From NCBI GenBank assembly GCA_964351855.1, contig CAYGQD010000003.1:21962-85961 (forward strand): 64,000 nucleotides of DNA, given 5' to 3'. This document shows, one piece after another, positions 54,388 through 62,830 of the stretch (position 1 is its first letter; every line of letters starts with the position of its first letter). The notes beneath the pieces were generated by a model, which searched no databases, was not told the origin of the DNA, and worked only from the letters and a program-made list of their open reading frames with translations. The DNA is from JBCDHN01 sp964351855 (GTDB taxonomy: Bacteria > Verrucomicrobiota > Verrucomicrobiia > Verrucomicrobiales > DEV007). Position numbers and translations under genes: made by a program.

Positions 54388-54557
54388 CTTCCAAACCCGA
54401 AAGACTTTTCGAAGGCGGCCTACACCCTCGGCAGCTAGAAACGCTATCGCTCTGTCCCTAACGGAATTTCAGGGATACGATTCCCGACCAAAACCAAGAT
54501 TTCCGCCGAAAGCCTCACCTTGCTTTTTGGCAATACCCGTTCCAAGATTCGCCCCGA

Positions 54558-55631
54558 ATGGACGTCCTCACGCTTAAAGATATGCTGGGTGACTTTCTCA
54601 GCATTTTGCTGGAAGGTGCCTTCTTCATTTTCATCGGCACCGTGATCTCCGGAATTATCGACGCTTATCTGCCGTCGAAACTGATGGAAAAATGGCTGCC
54701 GAGCAATCGCTACGTCGCGGTTCTGGTCAGCGGATTACTGGGAGCCGTGTTTCCGGTTTGTGAGTGCGCGGTGGTTCCGGTGATTCGCCGACTGATTGCC
54801 AAAGGGCTACCGGTGGCCTGTGCCATGACCTACATGCTGGCTGCACCGATCGTGAATCCGGTGGTGATCACCAGCACCTTTGTCGCATTTCAGGAATGGG
54901 GAACCCATGGCATTTACGTGGCCGTTTCCCGGGTGATTCTGGCGTATGGAATCACGGTTTTCGTCGGGTTTATCATCTTGAAAACGCCGATGGAGTTCAT
55001 TCTGAAGGAGGCTGTGCTGAAAACGGTGCGCTCGCACAAGAAGGAAGAAGCTCTCAGCCAGAAGGCGGATCACGATCACGAACATGACCACAAACATGAT
55101 CATGTTCACACGCATGATCACGATCACAGCCACGACGAACACGGTCATTCGCATGATCATAGCCATGATGGTCACGAACACGGTCATTCGCATGATCATG
55201 AACACAAGCCCGCCGATGGTTCCCGATTGATCCATGCGATGCGAACGGCTCAGAACGACTTCACCGACGTCGCGATGTATTTCGTCTTCGGAGTCTTTTT
55301 GACGGCGTGGTTCAATGTTTACGTCGCCAAAAGCTGGGTCGATGGATTCGCGGGGAACGATTGGATCGCGGCCCCGGCCTTGATGGTGATGGCGTTTATC
55401 TTGTCCCTTTGTAGCACCTCTGATGCGTTCGTCGCGGCCGCACTGCAGAAGTTTAGCTACGCGGCGAAACTGGCCTTTTTGGTCTATGGGCCGATGATGG
55501 ATTTCAAGCTGGTATTCCTTTACTCCACCGTCTTTAAACCGCGCTTTGTTTTGATTTTGGCCCTGGGATTGTTTATTCTGGTCTGGGTGGCTTCGGTCAT
55601 CTGGGGCCACCAAACCCTGCCCTCCACCTAA
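54558..55631 (+). CDS. DUF318-type permease with His-rich loop
   Basis: 357 residues and about 8 membrane helices. AVFPVCECAVVPVIRRLIAK (residues 63-82) is the conserved permease signature of the YraQ/ArsP_1 family, and TYMLAAPIVNPVVITST and LSLCSTSDAFVAA are the other core motifs. A cytoplasmic or periplasmic loop (171-217) contains 22 His among Asp, Ser and Gly, pointing to transition-metal binding. Part of the loop DNA is a 39-bp tandem duplication. The partner subunit gene follows 9 bp later. Homologous pairs in other bacteria are linked to zinc homeostasis (recalled). No Zur box was recognised. Confidence 0.9.
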   Translation: MDVLTLKDMLGDFLSILLEGAFFIFIGTVISGIIDAYLPSKLMEKWLPSNRYVAVLVSGLLGAVFPVCECAVVPVIRRLIAKGLPVACAMTYMLAAPIVNPVVITSTFVAFQEWGTHGIYVAVSRVILAYGITVFVGFIILKTPMEFILKEAVLKTVRSHKKEEALSQKADHDHEHDHKHDHVHTHDHDHSHDEHGHSHDHSHDGHEHGHSHDHEHKPADGSRLIHAMRTAQNDFTDVAMYFVFGVFLTAWFNVYVAKSWVDGFAGNDWIAAPALMVMAFILSLCSTSDAFVAAALQKFSYAAKLAFLVYGPMMDFKLVFLYSTVFKPRFVLILALGLFILVWVASVIWGHQTLPST

Positions 55632-55640
55632 CCCGCTCAA

Positions 55641-56531
55641 ATGAAAGACCAAAAACACTTCACGCGCCTGTTTGGGATTGTGGCCATGCTGGTATGGGCC
55701 GGAGTCCTGCTGTATTTCTACGGCTCGGGAAAGATCGGGTCGTTCATTCGGCCCGAATATCTGCGAACCTGCGCCTTGTTCGCCGGCCTGGGGTTAGGCG
55801 TGTTGGCCGTCTTTAATTTCCTCAATCTGAAGAAAGAAACCGGCTGTTGTCACGATCATGGTGACGGCGAGCATGACCACGATGAAGAACACGATCACGA
55901 GGATACCTCGATCGTGGGAAATGCCGCTATGCTGTTGGTCATGGTCGTGCCCATGCTCGGAGCGGCCGCGTTTTCCGATGGCAGTTATCAATCTGCCCAG
56001 ACGATTCGGAACAAGGGGTTTGTCGAAGATCCCAACGCGGTTGCCTCTCGCGTGGAAGACGATTTCAAAAGCTCGGACGAGGAAAGCGGAGACGACTGGG
56101 AATACACCCTGGCGGACTTGGAGAAGGTGGTTGATCGGAGCGAAGAGGGAAACCTGCTTCTTTCCGTCGATCAGCTCTTTTACACGACGGGTGATGAAGA
56201 AATCCAGAAGGTTTTAGTGGGTCAACCCATCGAAACGACGGGCCAAGTCTTGCCGGAGATCGGCTATAACCCGGGAGGAAAACGCGCTCGCGTCTTCACG
56301 CTGATGGTGACCTGTTGCCGAGCCGACGCCCAACCCGTTTCCATTCCCCTGGAATTCCCATCGGGAGCACCGGTTGTGGGCCCCGAAGACACTGCAGAGT
56401 TCAAAGAAATGTCCTGGATCAAGGTTTCCGGAGTGATGCGATACCCGGTCGAAGATGGCCGGACTCAGGCAATCATCGAGGTTACCGAAATGACTCCGAC
56501 CGAAGAACCGGTTAACGAGATTTTGTTCTAG
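55641..56531 (+). CDS. TIGR03943 (DUF1980) family partner of the permease
   Basis: 296 residues with two N-terminal helices (FGIVAMLVWAGVLLYFYGSG; LFAGLGLGVLAVFNFL). A His/Asp-rich segment follows (GCCHDHGDGEHDHDEEHDHE, about 69-88), then a third helix (AAMLLVMVVPMLGAAAF) and an extracytoplasmic domain ending with VFTLMVTCCRADAQPVSIPL, the family's Cys-Cys motif. This family is almost always paired with a DUF318 permease, forming a two-component transporter. Matching His tracts in both partners suggest that both handle the same metal. A repeat begins directly after the stop. Confidence 0.9.
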   Translation: MKDQKHFTRLFGIVAMLVWAGVLLYFYGSGKIGSFIRPEYLRTCALFAGLGLGVLAVFNFLNLKKETGCCHDHGDGEHDHDEEHDHEDTSIVGNAAMLLVMVVPMLGAAAFSDGSYQSAQTIRNKGFVEDPNAVASRVEDDFKSSDEESGDDWEYTLADLEKVVDRSEEGNLLLSVDQLFYTTGDEEIQKVLVGQPIETTGQVLPEIGYNPGGKRARVFTLMVTCCRADAQPVSIPLEFPSGAPVVGPEDTAEFKEMSWIKVSGVMRYPVEDGRTQAIIEVTEMTPTEEPVNEILF

Positions 56532-56690
56532 TTAGTTCTACTTCGTTCAAATGCTTTACGAGGGCCGGCGCTCGAAAAATGGGAACACGAATGCGCTTCG
56601 CTACCACGAATTTTAGGAATGGGCACGAATCGGGATCTCTCAATTCGTGAAATTCACTCCCATTCGCGTATCATTCGCGTCCAAGTTCAC
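56532..56690. repeat. Palindromic intergenic repeat with CACGAAT/ATTCGTG blocks, copy 1
   Basis: It starts with TTAGTTCTACTTCGTT and contains several CACGAAT/ATTCGTG pairs (GGGCACGAATCGGGA against TCAATTCGTGAAAT). The right side (56659-56684) includes CATTCGCGTATCATTCGCGT. The same left end and the reverse complement of this right block occur at 63946-63997, so it is a dispersed, palindromic family. No ORF. It lies between the TIGR03943 and CLC genes. Confidence 0.7.
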
Positions 56691-56749
56691 AAGGTTGCAG
56701 ACGAGAAGTTTCTTGGCTCAAAGGCCAGATTGGTGTCCGATTCCAGGGA

Positions 56750-58486
56750 ATGCCTAATCTGGAGTTTGTCACTCGCATCCCGAAGCGCTTCCCCCTCTCG
56801 ACCTTTCGCGTCTTGGCGTTGGCGCTGATCGTGGGATGGCTGGCGAGCTATGGGACGATGGGGTTCCGCTGGCTTTGTGAATCCATCCCGAGATGGGTTT
56901 ATGCGAGGACAGGTGGCTCGATGGCCTTCGCCTTTGCCGGAATTCCGGGCTGGCAATTGATCCTGGGACTGACCTTGGGAGGCTTGCTCGTCGGGATGGT
57001 GCCACGCTGGTTTCGCTTCGAACGCTTTCAAGGCCCCGCCGACGTGATTTTAGCCAGCCACGAGGGAGAGGCGAAGATTCCCGCGAAAGAAGGTGTCTTT
57101 TCCGCCCTTTGCAGCGCCCTCATGATTGGCTTAGGCGCTTCGGTGGGCAGCTATGGCCCCTCCCTCCATCTCGGCGCGAGTTTTGGGAGCTGGATTGGCC
57201 GTTGGACGACACGAAGGGCTCGCCAAACGCTATTGGGTTGCGGAGTCGCCGCCGCCATTTCCGGATCGTTCAACGCGCCCATTGCCGGGGTCATCTTCGC
57301 CCATGAGGTCATCATTGGGCATTATTCGCTGCGGGCTTTTGCCCCGATCACGATCGCCTCGGTGCTGGGAAATTTGCTGCCACGGCTTCACGAATACGAA
57401 TTCACCGCGCTTCATTTGGGCCAGGACCTCGGGATTCACGAATCGATGGACTACCTGGCCTTTGCCTCCATCGGCTTGATCGGGGCGTTGGTTTCCATCG
57501 GCTTCATGCAGGCGATGCTGCAAAGCACAAAGTTGATTGATCGGACTCGGTTACCGAAGTGGTCCCATCCGGCGTTGGCGGGCCTGATCACCGCAATTGT
57601 CGGGATCAGCCTCCCTCAGGCGCTGGGAATCGGCGATGATGTGATCTACGGCATTCTGAACCAGAACCCGAATGTCTTATCCTTCAGTCTCAGCGCGATC
57701 CTGATGCTGCTCATCGCGAAGTTGGCACTGACGAGTTTGGCGATCGGCCTGCGCATTCCCGGCGGAGTGTTTGCCCCCTCGCTGTTTTTGGGAGCGATGC
57801 TGGGAGCTGCCACGGCCATTCTCACTGGAATCCAGGAAGACTATCAAGTCTGCGTGCTGGTGGGCATGGGAGCCGTCATCAGCTCCGTGGTAGGAGCACC
57901 CGTTGCGACGATTTTGATCGTTTTTGAGCTAACCCACAACTATCAGGCCGCCACTGCCGTGATGGTTGGCGTAGTCGTGGCCAATGCAACCGTCACCCGG
58001 CTTTACGCCCGATCCTATTTCCACCGCCAAATTCGGTTGAGCGGGGTGGACCTGGATCGGGGCATGGAAGCGCGCATTCTGGAAGAGCGCAAACTCAAGG
58101 AAATTATGCAGACCCAGTGGGTATCCGTCAGTCCGGATACGCCGATTAGCGTGGTCGAAGATCTATTTCGAACCCATCGGCACCAAGACATCTACGTGAT
58201 TGATGCCGATAGCCGATTGCTGGGGAGAATTGATCCGGTTGATCTGTTGGCGAAACCAAGCGGGACGGCGGGAGATCATTGCCGCGAACCCGGGGTCGTA
58301 TTTTCGAAGGATGAAAGTGTTGCCGCCGGGTTAGCGGTCATTGCCGACTTTGCCGGAAACTCGCTGCCGGTTGTGGAGTCTTTTGACGGCGGGCAGCTCG
58401 CGGGAATCGTCACGGAGAGCGAATTGATCCAGGCCTATAACGCGGCCGTGATCGCCGCTCGCGACGAACGTCGCGGCTACAGTTAG
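56750..58486 (+). CDS. CLC-family chloride channel with CBS pair, lacking the transport glutamates
   Basis: 578 residues with about 10 hydrophobic segments and a C-terminal CBS pair (LKEIMQTQWVSVSPDTPISV; VFSKDESVAAGLAVIADFAG). SVGSYGPSLHLGASFGSWIG aligns with the GREGP helix of E. coli ClcA, but the gating Glu148 is Tyr135. FNAPIAGVIFAHEVI corresponds to the Glu203 region, where Glu203 is replaced by Val187 (as in vertebrate ClC channels). RIPGGVFAPSLFLGAMLG matches the GxFxP anion-binding helix. Loss of both glutamates predicts a passive anion conductance rather than a Cl-/H+ antiporter. CBS domains may bind ATP. No operon partner is evident. Confidence 0.9.
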   Translation: MPNLEFVTRIPKRFPLSTFRVLALALIVGWLASYGTMGFRWLCESIPRWVYARTGGSMAFAFAGIPGWQLILGLTLGGLLVGMVPRWFRFERFQGPADVILASHEGEAKIPAKEGVFSALCSALMIGLGASVGSYGPSLHLGASFGSWIGRWTTRRARQTLLGCGVAAAISGSFNAPIAGVIFAHEVIIGHYSLRAFAPITIASVLGNLLPRLHEYEFTALHLGQDLGIHESMDYLAFASIGLIGALVSIGFMQAMLQSTKLIDRTRLPKWSHPALAGLITAIVGISLPQALGIGDDVIYGILNQNPNVLSFSLSAILMLLIAKLALTSLAIGLRIPGGVFAPSLFLGAMLGAATAILTGIQEDYQVCVLVGMGAVISSVVGAPVATILIVFELTHNYQAATAVMVGVVVANATVTRLYARSYFHRQIRLSGVDLDRGMEARILEERKLKEIMQTQWVSVSPDTPISVVEDLFRTHRHQDIYVIDADSRLLGRIDPVDLLAKPSGTAGDHCREPGVVFSKDESVAAGLAVIADFAGNSLPVVESFDGGQLAGIVTESELIQAYNAAVIAARDERRGYS

Positions 58487-58595
58487 CGCATGCCGATCAT
58501 TTCGAAGTAGCAAAAGTGGGCTTTCGGGGTCAAAGCAAGTGCACATCTTCTTGCCGGGCATTTCCTAACGGGTAAACTGCCGGTCTCCGCCAGCT

Positions 58596-59114
58596 ATGAA
58601 ATTTTTCCTCTACCTCTCTCTTCCCCTCTTCATTTTGGATCAAATCACCAAAGAATGGGTGGTGCGATACTTCTCAGAAGGCCCTAGCTATCAATCCGGT
58701 AAGATCATTGAGGTGATCCCCGGATTTTTCAATCTGGTCCGCGTTCACAATACCGGGATGGCCTTTGGAATCGGCAACGGGACCAGCGCTTCTAACTACA
58801 TTTTTCTGACCATCGCGGCAGCGGCCGTTAGTTTTATCGTCGTACTTTGGCGGAAAGGAGCCTTCCCAACTCGGCTTTCCAAGATCGCCGTCGCCTTGCT
58901 CATCTCTGGCATCGCGGGAAATGTGGTCGATCGCATTTTTCGGGGCTACGTGGTCGATTTTCTCGATTTCAATCTCGGATTCATGCGGTGGCCCAGCTTC
59001 AACGTGGCGGACTCTTGCATCTGCATCGCAGCTGCCACCCTGATTATCGCCTCGTTTCTGGAACCAGGCGAAGCGGAGACCAAAGCCGCCTCGCCAAAGC
59101 CAGCCGATGGATGA
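58596..59114 (+). CDS. lspA: Lipoprotein signal peptidase
   Basis: 172 residues and four membrane helices. The conserved residues are LDQITKEWV near the N-terminus, FFNLVRVHNTGMAFGI, GNVVDRIFRGYVVDFLDF with catalytic Asp121, and FNVADSCICIA with Asp139. It cleaves diacylglycerol-prolipoproteins at the lipobox. Length and spacing are normal. The C-terminus (EAETKAASPKPADG) is slightly longer than in E. coli. Confidence 0.96.
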   Translation: MKFFLYLSLPLFILDQITKEWVVRYFSEGPSYQSGKIIEVIPGFFNLVRVHNTGMAFGIGNGTSASNYIFLTIAAAAVSFIVVLWRKGAFPTRLSKIAVALLISGIAGNVVDRIFRGYVVDFLDFNLGFMRWPSFNVADSCICIAAATLIIASFLEPGEAETKAASPKPADG

Positions 59115-59182
59115 TTGCCGAGATTCAGTCTTTCTTCGGGAAGATTGTCCGCTATTGATTTCCGCTAGACCGTGACGCTCCC

Positions 59183-60397
59183 ATGAAGGAAACCGCTTCT
59201 CCAGAACCTGCCACACCTCCCTCCAACACGTCCCATGACGGGGAGATTAAGGATGCCCAACTCATCTTCGAAGCGGCCTGGCGGAAACTGGAAGACGAAG
59301 TCGGTCACGAGAGCCTGAGGTTTCCGAAAGAAATCATCCTGCTTGGCGGGGCTCCCGGCTCCGGAAAAGGGACCAATACGCGGTTTATCATGAGCGCGAG
59401 GGGCTTCACCTGCTCGCCCATCGTCGTGAGTTCCCTTCTTAACAGCCCGGAAGCGAAGCGGTTAAAGGATGGTGGCCAAATGGTGGGAGACCGCGAGGTC
59501 ATCGGCATCCTGTTTCGTAAAATGCTTCAACCGGAGTTTCGTGATGGTGCAGTGCTAGACGGGTTCCCTCGGACGCAGGTTCAGGTGGAATGTATGAAGC
59601 TGTTAGTGGCTAAAATCAGCCAGTTGCATCGCGAATACAAACACACGCCCCTCGCAGGACAGTTCCGACGGCCGATTATCCATGTCATGGTCCTCTTTGT
59701 GGATGAAAAATCGAGTGTCGAGCGCCAGCTTGCCCGGGGAAGAGAGATTCAGAAACACAACGAGGAGGTTGAAGCGACCGGATTGGGCGAGTTGATGGAG
59801 TTGCGCCCGACGGACTTGGATGCGAAGGCAGCCCAGCATCGCTACCGGGTCTTCCGGGAAAAAACCTGGGAAGCGCTTCAATCGCTCAAAGAAATCTTCT
59901 TCTATCACTTCATCAATGCTCAGGGCTCCTTTGCCGAAGTGGAGCAAAACATCCTCCGGGAACTCAAGTATCAGAGCTCCCTGGAATTGGATCGGAGCAC
60001 GTTTGAGCAAATTCGCGGGATCGCGCTCGCCAGCGAAATCGTGGTTCATGCCAGGCAAGAATTGGTCAAACGCATGGATGCCTATGCCAGGGAGCAGGGG
60101 GATCTGTTCAGTCGCGTGATTGAGTTGATCGCTTCCCGCTTCATGCCCATCATCGAACGTCACGCCATCTCCGGAAGAGCAGTGGTCAATACCGAAGACG
60201 AAATCTTCTCCGATCCCGCCGCCCTGGCCATGCTCATCGACATCTTCTCCGAACGTGGATTTCACGCCGTCGTCGACAAGCAACTTACCCGGATCCCGGA
60301 TCGCGTGAATCTGGAGACGGGTGAAATCGAGTTTCGCCCCAATACGGTCTACCGGATTCGGATCTATTTCGAAGGATCCGAGATTCGACGGGGTTAG
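59183..60397 (+). CDS. Enlarged adenylate-kinase-like nucleoside monophosphate kinase
   Basis: 404 residues, about twice the length of adenylate kinase. The NMP-kinase core occupies residues 48-250: EIILLGGAPGSGKGTNTRFI (Walker A 55-64), AVLDGFPRTQVQVE (DGFPR 126-130), and a LID-region arginine cluster (SVERQLARGREIQKH). The last 150 residues (ALASEIVVHARQELVKRMDA ... RIPDRVNLETGEIEFRPNTV) match nothing I recognise. It probably phosphorylates AMP or another NMP with ATP; the extension may regulate or localise it. A disordered head of about 20 residues precedes the core. Confidence 0.8.
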   Translation: MKETASPEPATPPSNTSHDGEIKDAQLIFEAAWRKLEDEVGHESLRFPKEIILLGGAPGSGKGTNTRFIMSARGFTCSPIVVSSLLNSPEAKRLKDGGQMVGDREVIGILFRKMLQPEFRDGAVLDGFPRTQVQVECMKLLVAKISQLHREYKHTPLAGQFRRPIIHVMVLFVDEKSSVERQLARGREIQKHNEEVEATGLGELMELRPTDLDAKAAQHRYRVFREKTWEALQSLKEIFFYHFINAQGSFAEVEQNILRELKYQSSLELDRSTFEQIRGIALASEIVVHARQELVKRMDAYAREQGDLFSRVIELIASRFMPIIERHAISGRAVVNTEDEIFSDPAALAMLIDIFSERGFHAVVDKQLTRIPDRVNLETGEIEFRPNTVYRIRIYFEGSEIRRG

Positions 60398-60584
60398 GGC
60401 GTCCCCAAGGGTCGTTTTCGACCCGACGACGACAATCGAGACGCCGCTTTGCCGCCAAGTGGCGAGCCTGAATCAGATGATCGGATGGCCGTGTCAGGAG
60501 TTCGCAAAAAAGACTGTTCAAAAAAGAACAGACTTTCGCTCCCGGAAGAAAACACCCCCTTTTTTACGGGGATTCAGGCAACTT

Positions 60585-60598
60585 GGCACGGACCCTGC
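60585..60598 (+). promoter_or_regulatory. Sigma-54 (-24/-12) promoter upstream of amt
   Basis: The sequence TTGGCACGGACCCTGCTTCC has GG at 60585-60586 and GC at 60597-60598, exactly 10 nt apart, and the -24 block TGGCACG is a perfect consensus. It lies 106 nt before the amt start, in a 306-bp gap with no other gene. A transcription start near 60610 and activation by an NtrC-type enhancer-binding protein under nitrogen limitation are predicted. The upstream part of the gap (60398-60580) would hold the activator sites. Confidence 0.7.
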
Positions 60599-60703
60599 TT
60601 CCTTCCCTCCCGCCACGTGAAATTCTGCCAACATACGCAGCATTTGCGAGGTCCGGAGAGGGTTACCTTCCCGGAACTGTCAAACGAACAACACAACCTA
60701 CCT

Positions 60704-62044
60704 ATGATTAAAACATCTAACAAGCTTCTCTTGGGCCTGGGCACGGTTGCCGCCGTGTTTTTCGCCAGCGGCCTTCCGCTGATGGCGCAGGAGACTGCTG
60801 AAGCCTACCCCCGTGGGGAAGCGGTCTTCGTGACCGATAACCTATGGATCTTGATTGCCGCGTTTCTGGTTTTCACCATGCATCTCGGCTTTGCTACCCT
60901 CGAGTCTGGCCTGACTCGCTCCAAAAATACGGTCAACATCCTGTTCAAAAACGTTTTCATCATTTCGATGGGAATTTTGACCTACTACCTTGCCGGATTT
61001 AACATCATGTATCCGGGTTTTGGTGATGATTCTTCCGGTATCTTCGGATTTGCCGGATTTCTCATCCCCGATATGGGCGAACTGGAGAATACTGACTTCA
61101 TCACTCCTGGTGCCTATGCCTTGGATATGACGGTTTGGACAGACTTCATCTTCCAGGCCATGTTTGCCGCTACCGCAGCAACCATCGTCTCTGGTGCCGT
61201 TGCCGAACGCGTGAAGCTGAGCAGCTTCATGATTTTCGCAACGCTCCTCGTTGGCGTCGCTTACCCAATTTCCGGTTCTTGGAAGTGGGGCGGTGGTTTC
61301 CTCGACGGAATGGGCTTCTACGACTTCGCTGGATCTTCCATCGTGCACGCCTTCGGTGGTTTTGCCGCCCTTGCCTGTGTCCTCCTGCTCGGAGCACGGA
61401 AAGGCAAATACACGCCGACCGGAATCAAGCCGATTCTCGGTCACAGCATGCCACTCGCAACCATCGGGGTTTTCCTCCTCTGGCTGGGATGGTTCGGTTT
61501 CAACGGCGGTTCAGTCCTCAATGCTGATCCGGTGCTTGTCTCCTACGTTTGTGTGACCACCGCTTTGGCAGCTTCTGCCGGCGCACTCTCTTCCATTTTC
61601 ACCTCGATCATCTTCCTGCGGAAGCCTGATCTGTCCATGGCGTTGAACGGCATTCTTGCTGGCCTGGTGGGCATTACCGCTGGTGCTGACTCCGTCCACA
61701 TTTGGCACGCTGTTGTCATCGGTGTGGTCGCTGGTGCCTTGGTGGTCTTCGCGATCCTCTTCTTCGACAAGATCAAGATCGACGATCCGGTTGGTGCCAT
61801 CTCCGTCCACGGTGTTTGCGGCATCTGGGGAACGCTGGCAGTCGGCATCTTCGGTGAGCCGAACGTCATCACCCAGTTGATCGGAACGATTACCTACGCG
61901 GTTTGGGCCTTTGTGTTCTCGATGATTGTCTTCGGGATTCTCAAAGTGACCATCGGAGTTCGCGTGAGCGAAGAGGAAGAAGACGAAGGTCTCGACCTCG
62001 GCGAGCATGGTGCTCCCGCTTATGGCGACATGGTCGCTTCGTAA
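60704..62044 (+). CDS. amt: Ammonium transporter
   Basis: 446 residues from the ATG at 60704, preceded in frame by non-coding-like sequence. A signal peptide (MIKTSNKLLLGLGTVAAVFF) precedes 11 membrane helices. NLWILIAAFLVFTMHLGFAT opens TM1, DFAGSSIVHAFGGFAALACV carries the first pore His, and GAISVHGVCGIWGTLAVGIF the second pore His. WGGGFLDGMGFYDFAGSS is an Amt hallmark. It takes up ammonium/ammonia, normally controlled by a GlnK/PII protein; glnK is not adjacent here. The sigma-54-type promoter supports nitrogen control. Confidence 0.96.
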   Translation: MIKTSNKLLLGLGTVAAVFFASGLPLMAQETAEAYPRGEAVFVTDNLWILIAAFLVFTMHLGFATLESGLTRSKNTVNILFKNVFIISMGILTYYLAGFNIMYPGFGDDSSGIFGFAGFLIPDMGELENTDFITPGAYALDMTVWTDFIFQAMFAATAATIVSGAVAERVKLSSFMIFATLLVGVAYPISGSWKWGGGFLDGMGFYDFAGSSIVHAFGGFAALACVLLLGARKGKYTPTGIKPILGHSMPLATIGVFLLWLGWFGFNGGSVLNADPVLVSYVCVTTALAASAGALSSIFTSIIFLRKPDLSMALNGILAGLVGITAGADSVHIWHAVVIGVVAGALVVFAILFFDKIKIDDPVGAISVHGVCGIWGTLAVGIFGEPNVITQLIGTITYAVWAFVFSMIVFGILKVTIGVRVSEEEEDEGLDLGEHGAPAYGDMVAS

Positions 62045-62114
62045 ACCATCTTAGGATACTTCATAACTCTTTCCGTCCCGCACTGATGCGGAGCATGGAA
62101 TCCGAAACGTGGTT

Positions 62115-62144
62115 AGAAGAGTCGGGGGAAACCCCGGCTCTTCT
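62115..62144 (+). terminator. Hairpin terminator after amt
   Basis: AGAAGAGTCGGGG and CCCCGGCTCTTCT form a 13-bp stem (one T-G wobble) closed by a GAAA tetraloop. The downstream tract is only CGCTTTGG, so it may rely on stem stability. It begins 70 bp after the amt stop. Confidence 0.75.
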
Positions 62145-62188
62145 CGCTTTGGTGGGTAAGTTACCCCGTCAAGAACACAGTTCAAATC

Positions 62189-62265
62189 TAGTGCATCGTC
62201 TCGGAAAAAAATGCGCAGATTCGCGAGTCGTTTTTCTCGACTTCAAGGCGTGAGGGAGGAAGTAG
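62189..62265. repeat. Repeat fragment next to truncated gene
   Basis: It starts with TAGTGCATCG and contains TTCAAGGCGTGAGGGAGGAA, which resembles the block ATCAAGGCGCGAGGAAGGAA inside the 212-bp element. This may be a diverged half-copy. It abuts the break in the DUF1553/LamG remnant. Confidence 0.4.
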
Positions 62266-62661
62266 TGCGCGGCCTTTGCTCACCACTTACATCGGTTGGC
62301 CCGGCCGGATCGAATCAAGCTTCACCCAAGCCTCCATCGTGATGGCGTCACCGTTGGTGAAGTCAAAAGCGCTCTTTTCGCCGGGATCCTTGATCTCGAT
62401 ACGGGTCCCTTTTCCCTTCAGCTGAATCGCGGTGTTGTCCGGTGCGAAGCTCGGAAAATCTGGCGGACGAGGGCCGACTTGATCGCGAACCACATCGCCG
62501 ACCCGGTTCATGGGTATCGGTCCTTCCGTGCCGAAACCCCATCGGGTAACGCGGGAAAGATCGTCGGCGTTGACTTGGTGGCCCCAAAGAAAAAATCCCG
62601 CAGCGCCCAGAAGGGCCAAGCGTAGTGTCGCAATCAAGGAACCGAAAAAGTGTTCCCTCAC
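62266..62661 (-). pseudogene. Truncated LamG/DUF1553-type secreted protein, 5' fragment
   Basis: The minus-strand frame from 62661 has a signal peptide (REHFFGSLIATLRLALLGAA) and then SRVTRWGFGTEGPIPMNRVG. It continues with PSFAPDNTAIQLKGKGTRIE and NGDAITMEAWVKLDSIRPGQ, the LamG-like front of large PVC DUF1549/1553 proteins, and stops at a TAA (62287-62289). Reading past that stop gives VVSKGRA, the expected continuation after a Tyr codon, so the TAA is probably a nonsense mutation. Homology then ends at the repeat. Only about 130 of an expected 900-1000 residues remain. Confidence 0.72.
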
Positions 62662-62830
62662 GACTGACGCTGGGTGTTGACAACGATCAAGGAAAACTCC
62701 TCGAATCCGGGAGCCCTGAGGGCGGCCGACAAGGGGAGTAAAAACTCGCCGGACAGGAGAACGGTACGCCGAATGGCGACATTTGTGCTTATTGATAATG
62801 GTTAGGGTTTATTTTCCTGAGCCTAGCTCC

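Noticed and set aside
55075..55208. Tandem-looking CATGATCA-type DNA as a possible CRISPR or regulatory array
   Set aside because: It is the coding DNA of the His-rich loop; the periodicity follows His-Asp codons and the 39-bp duplication keeps the frame.
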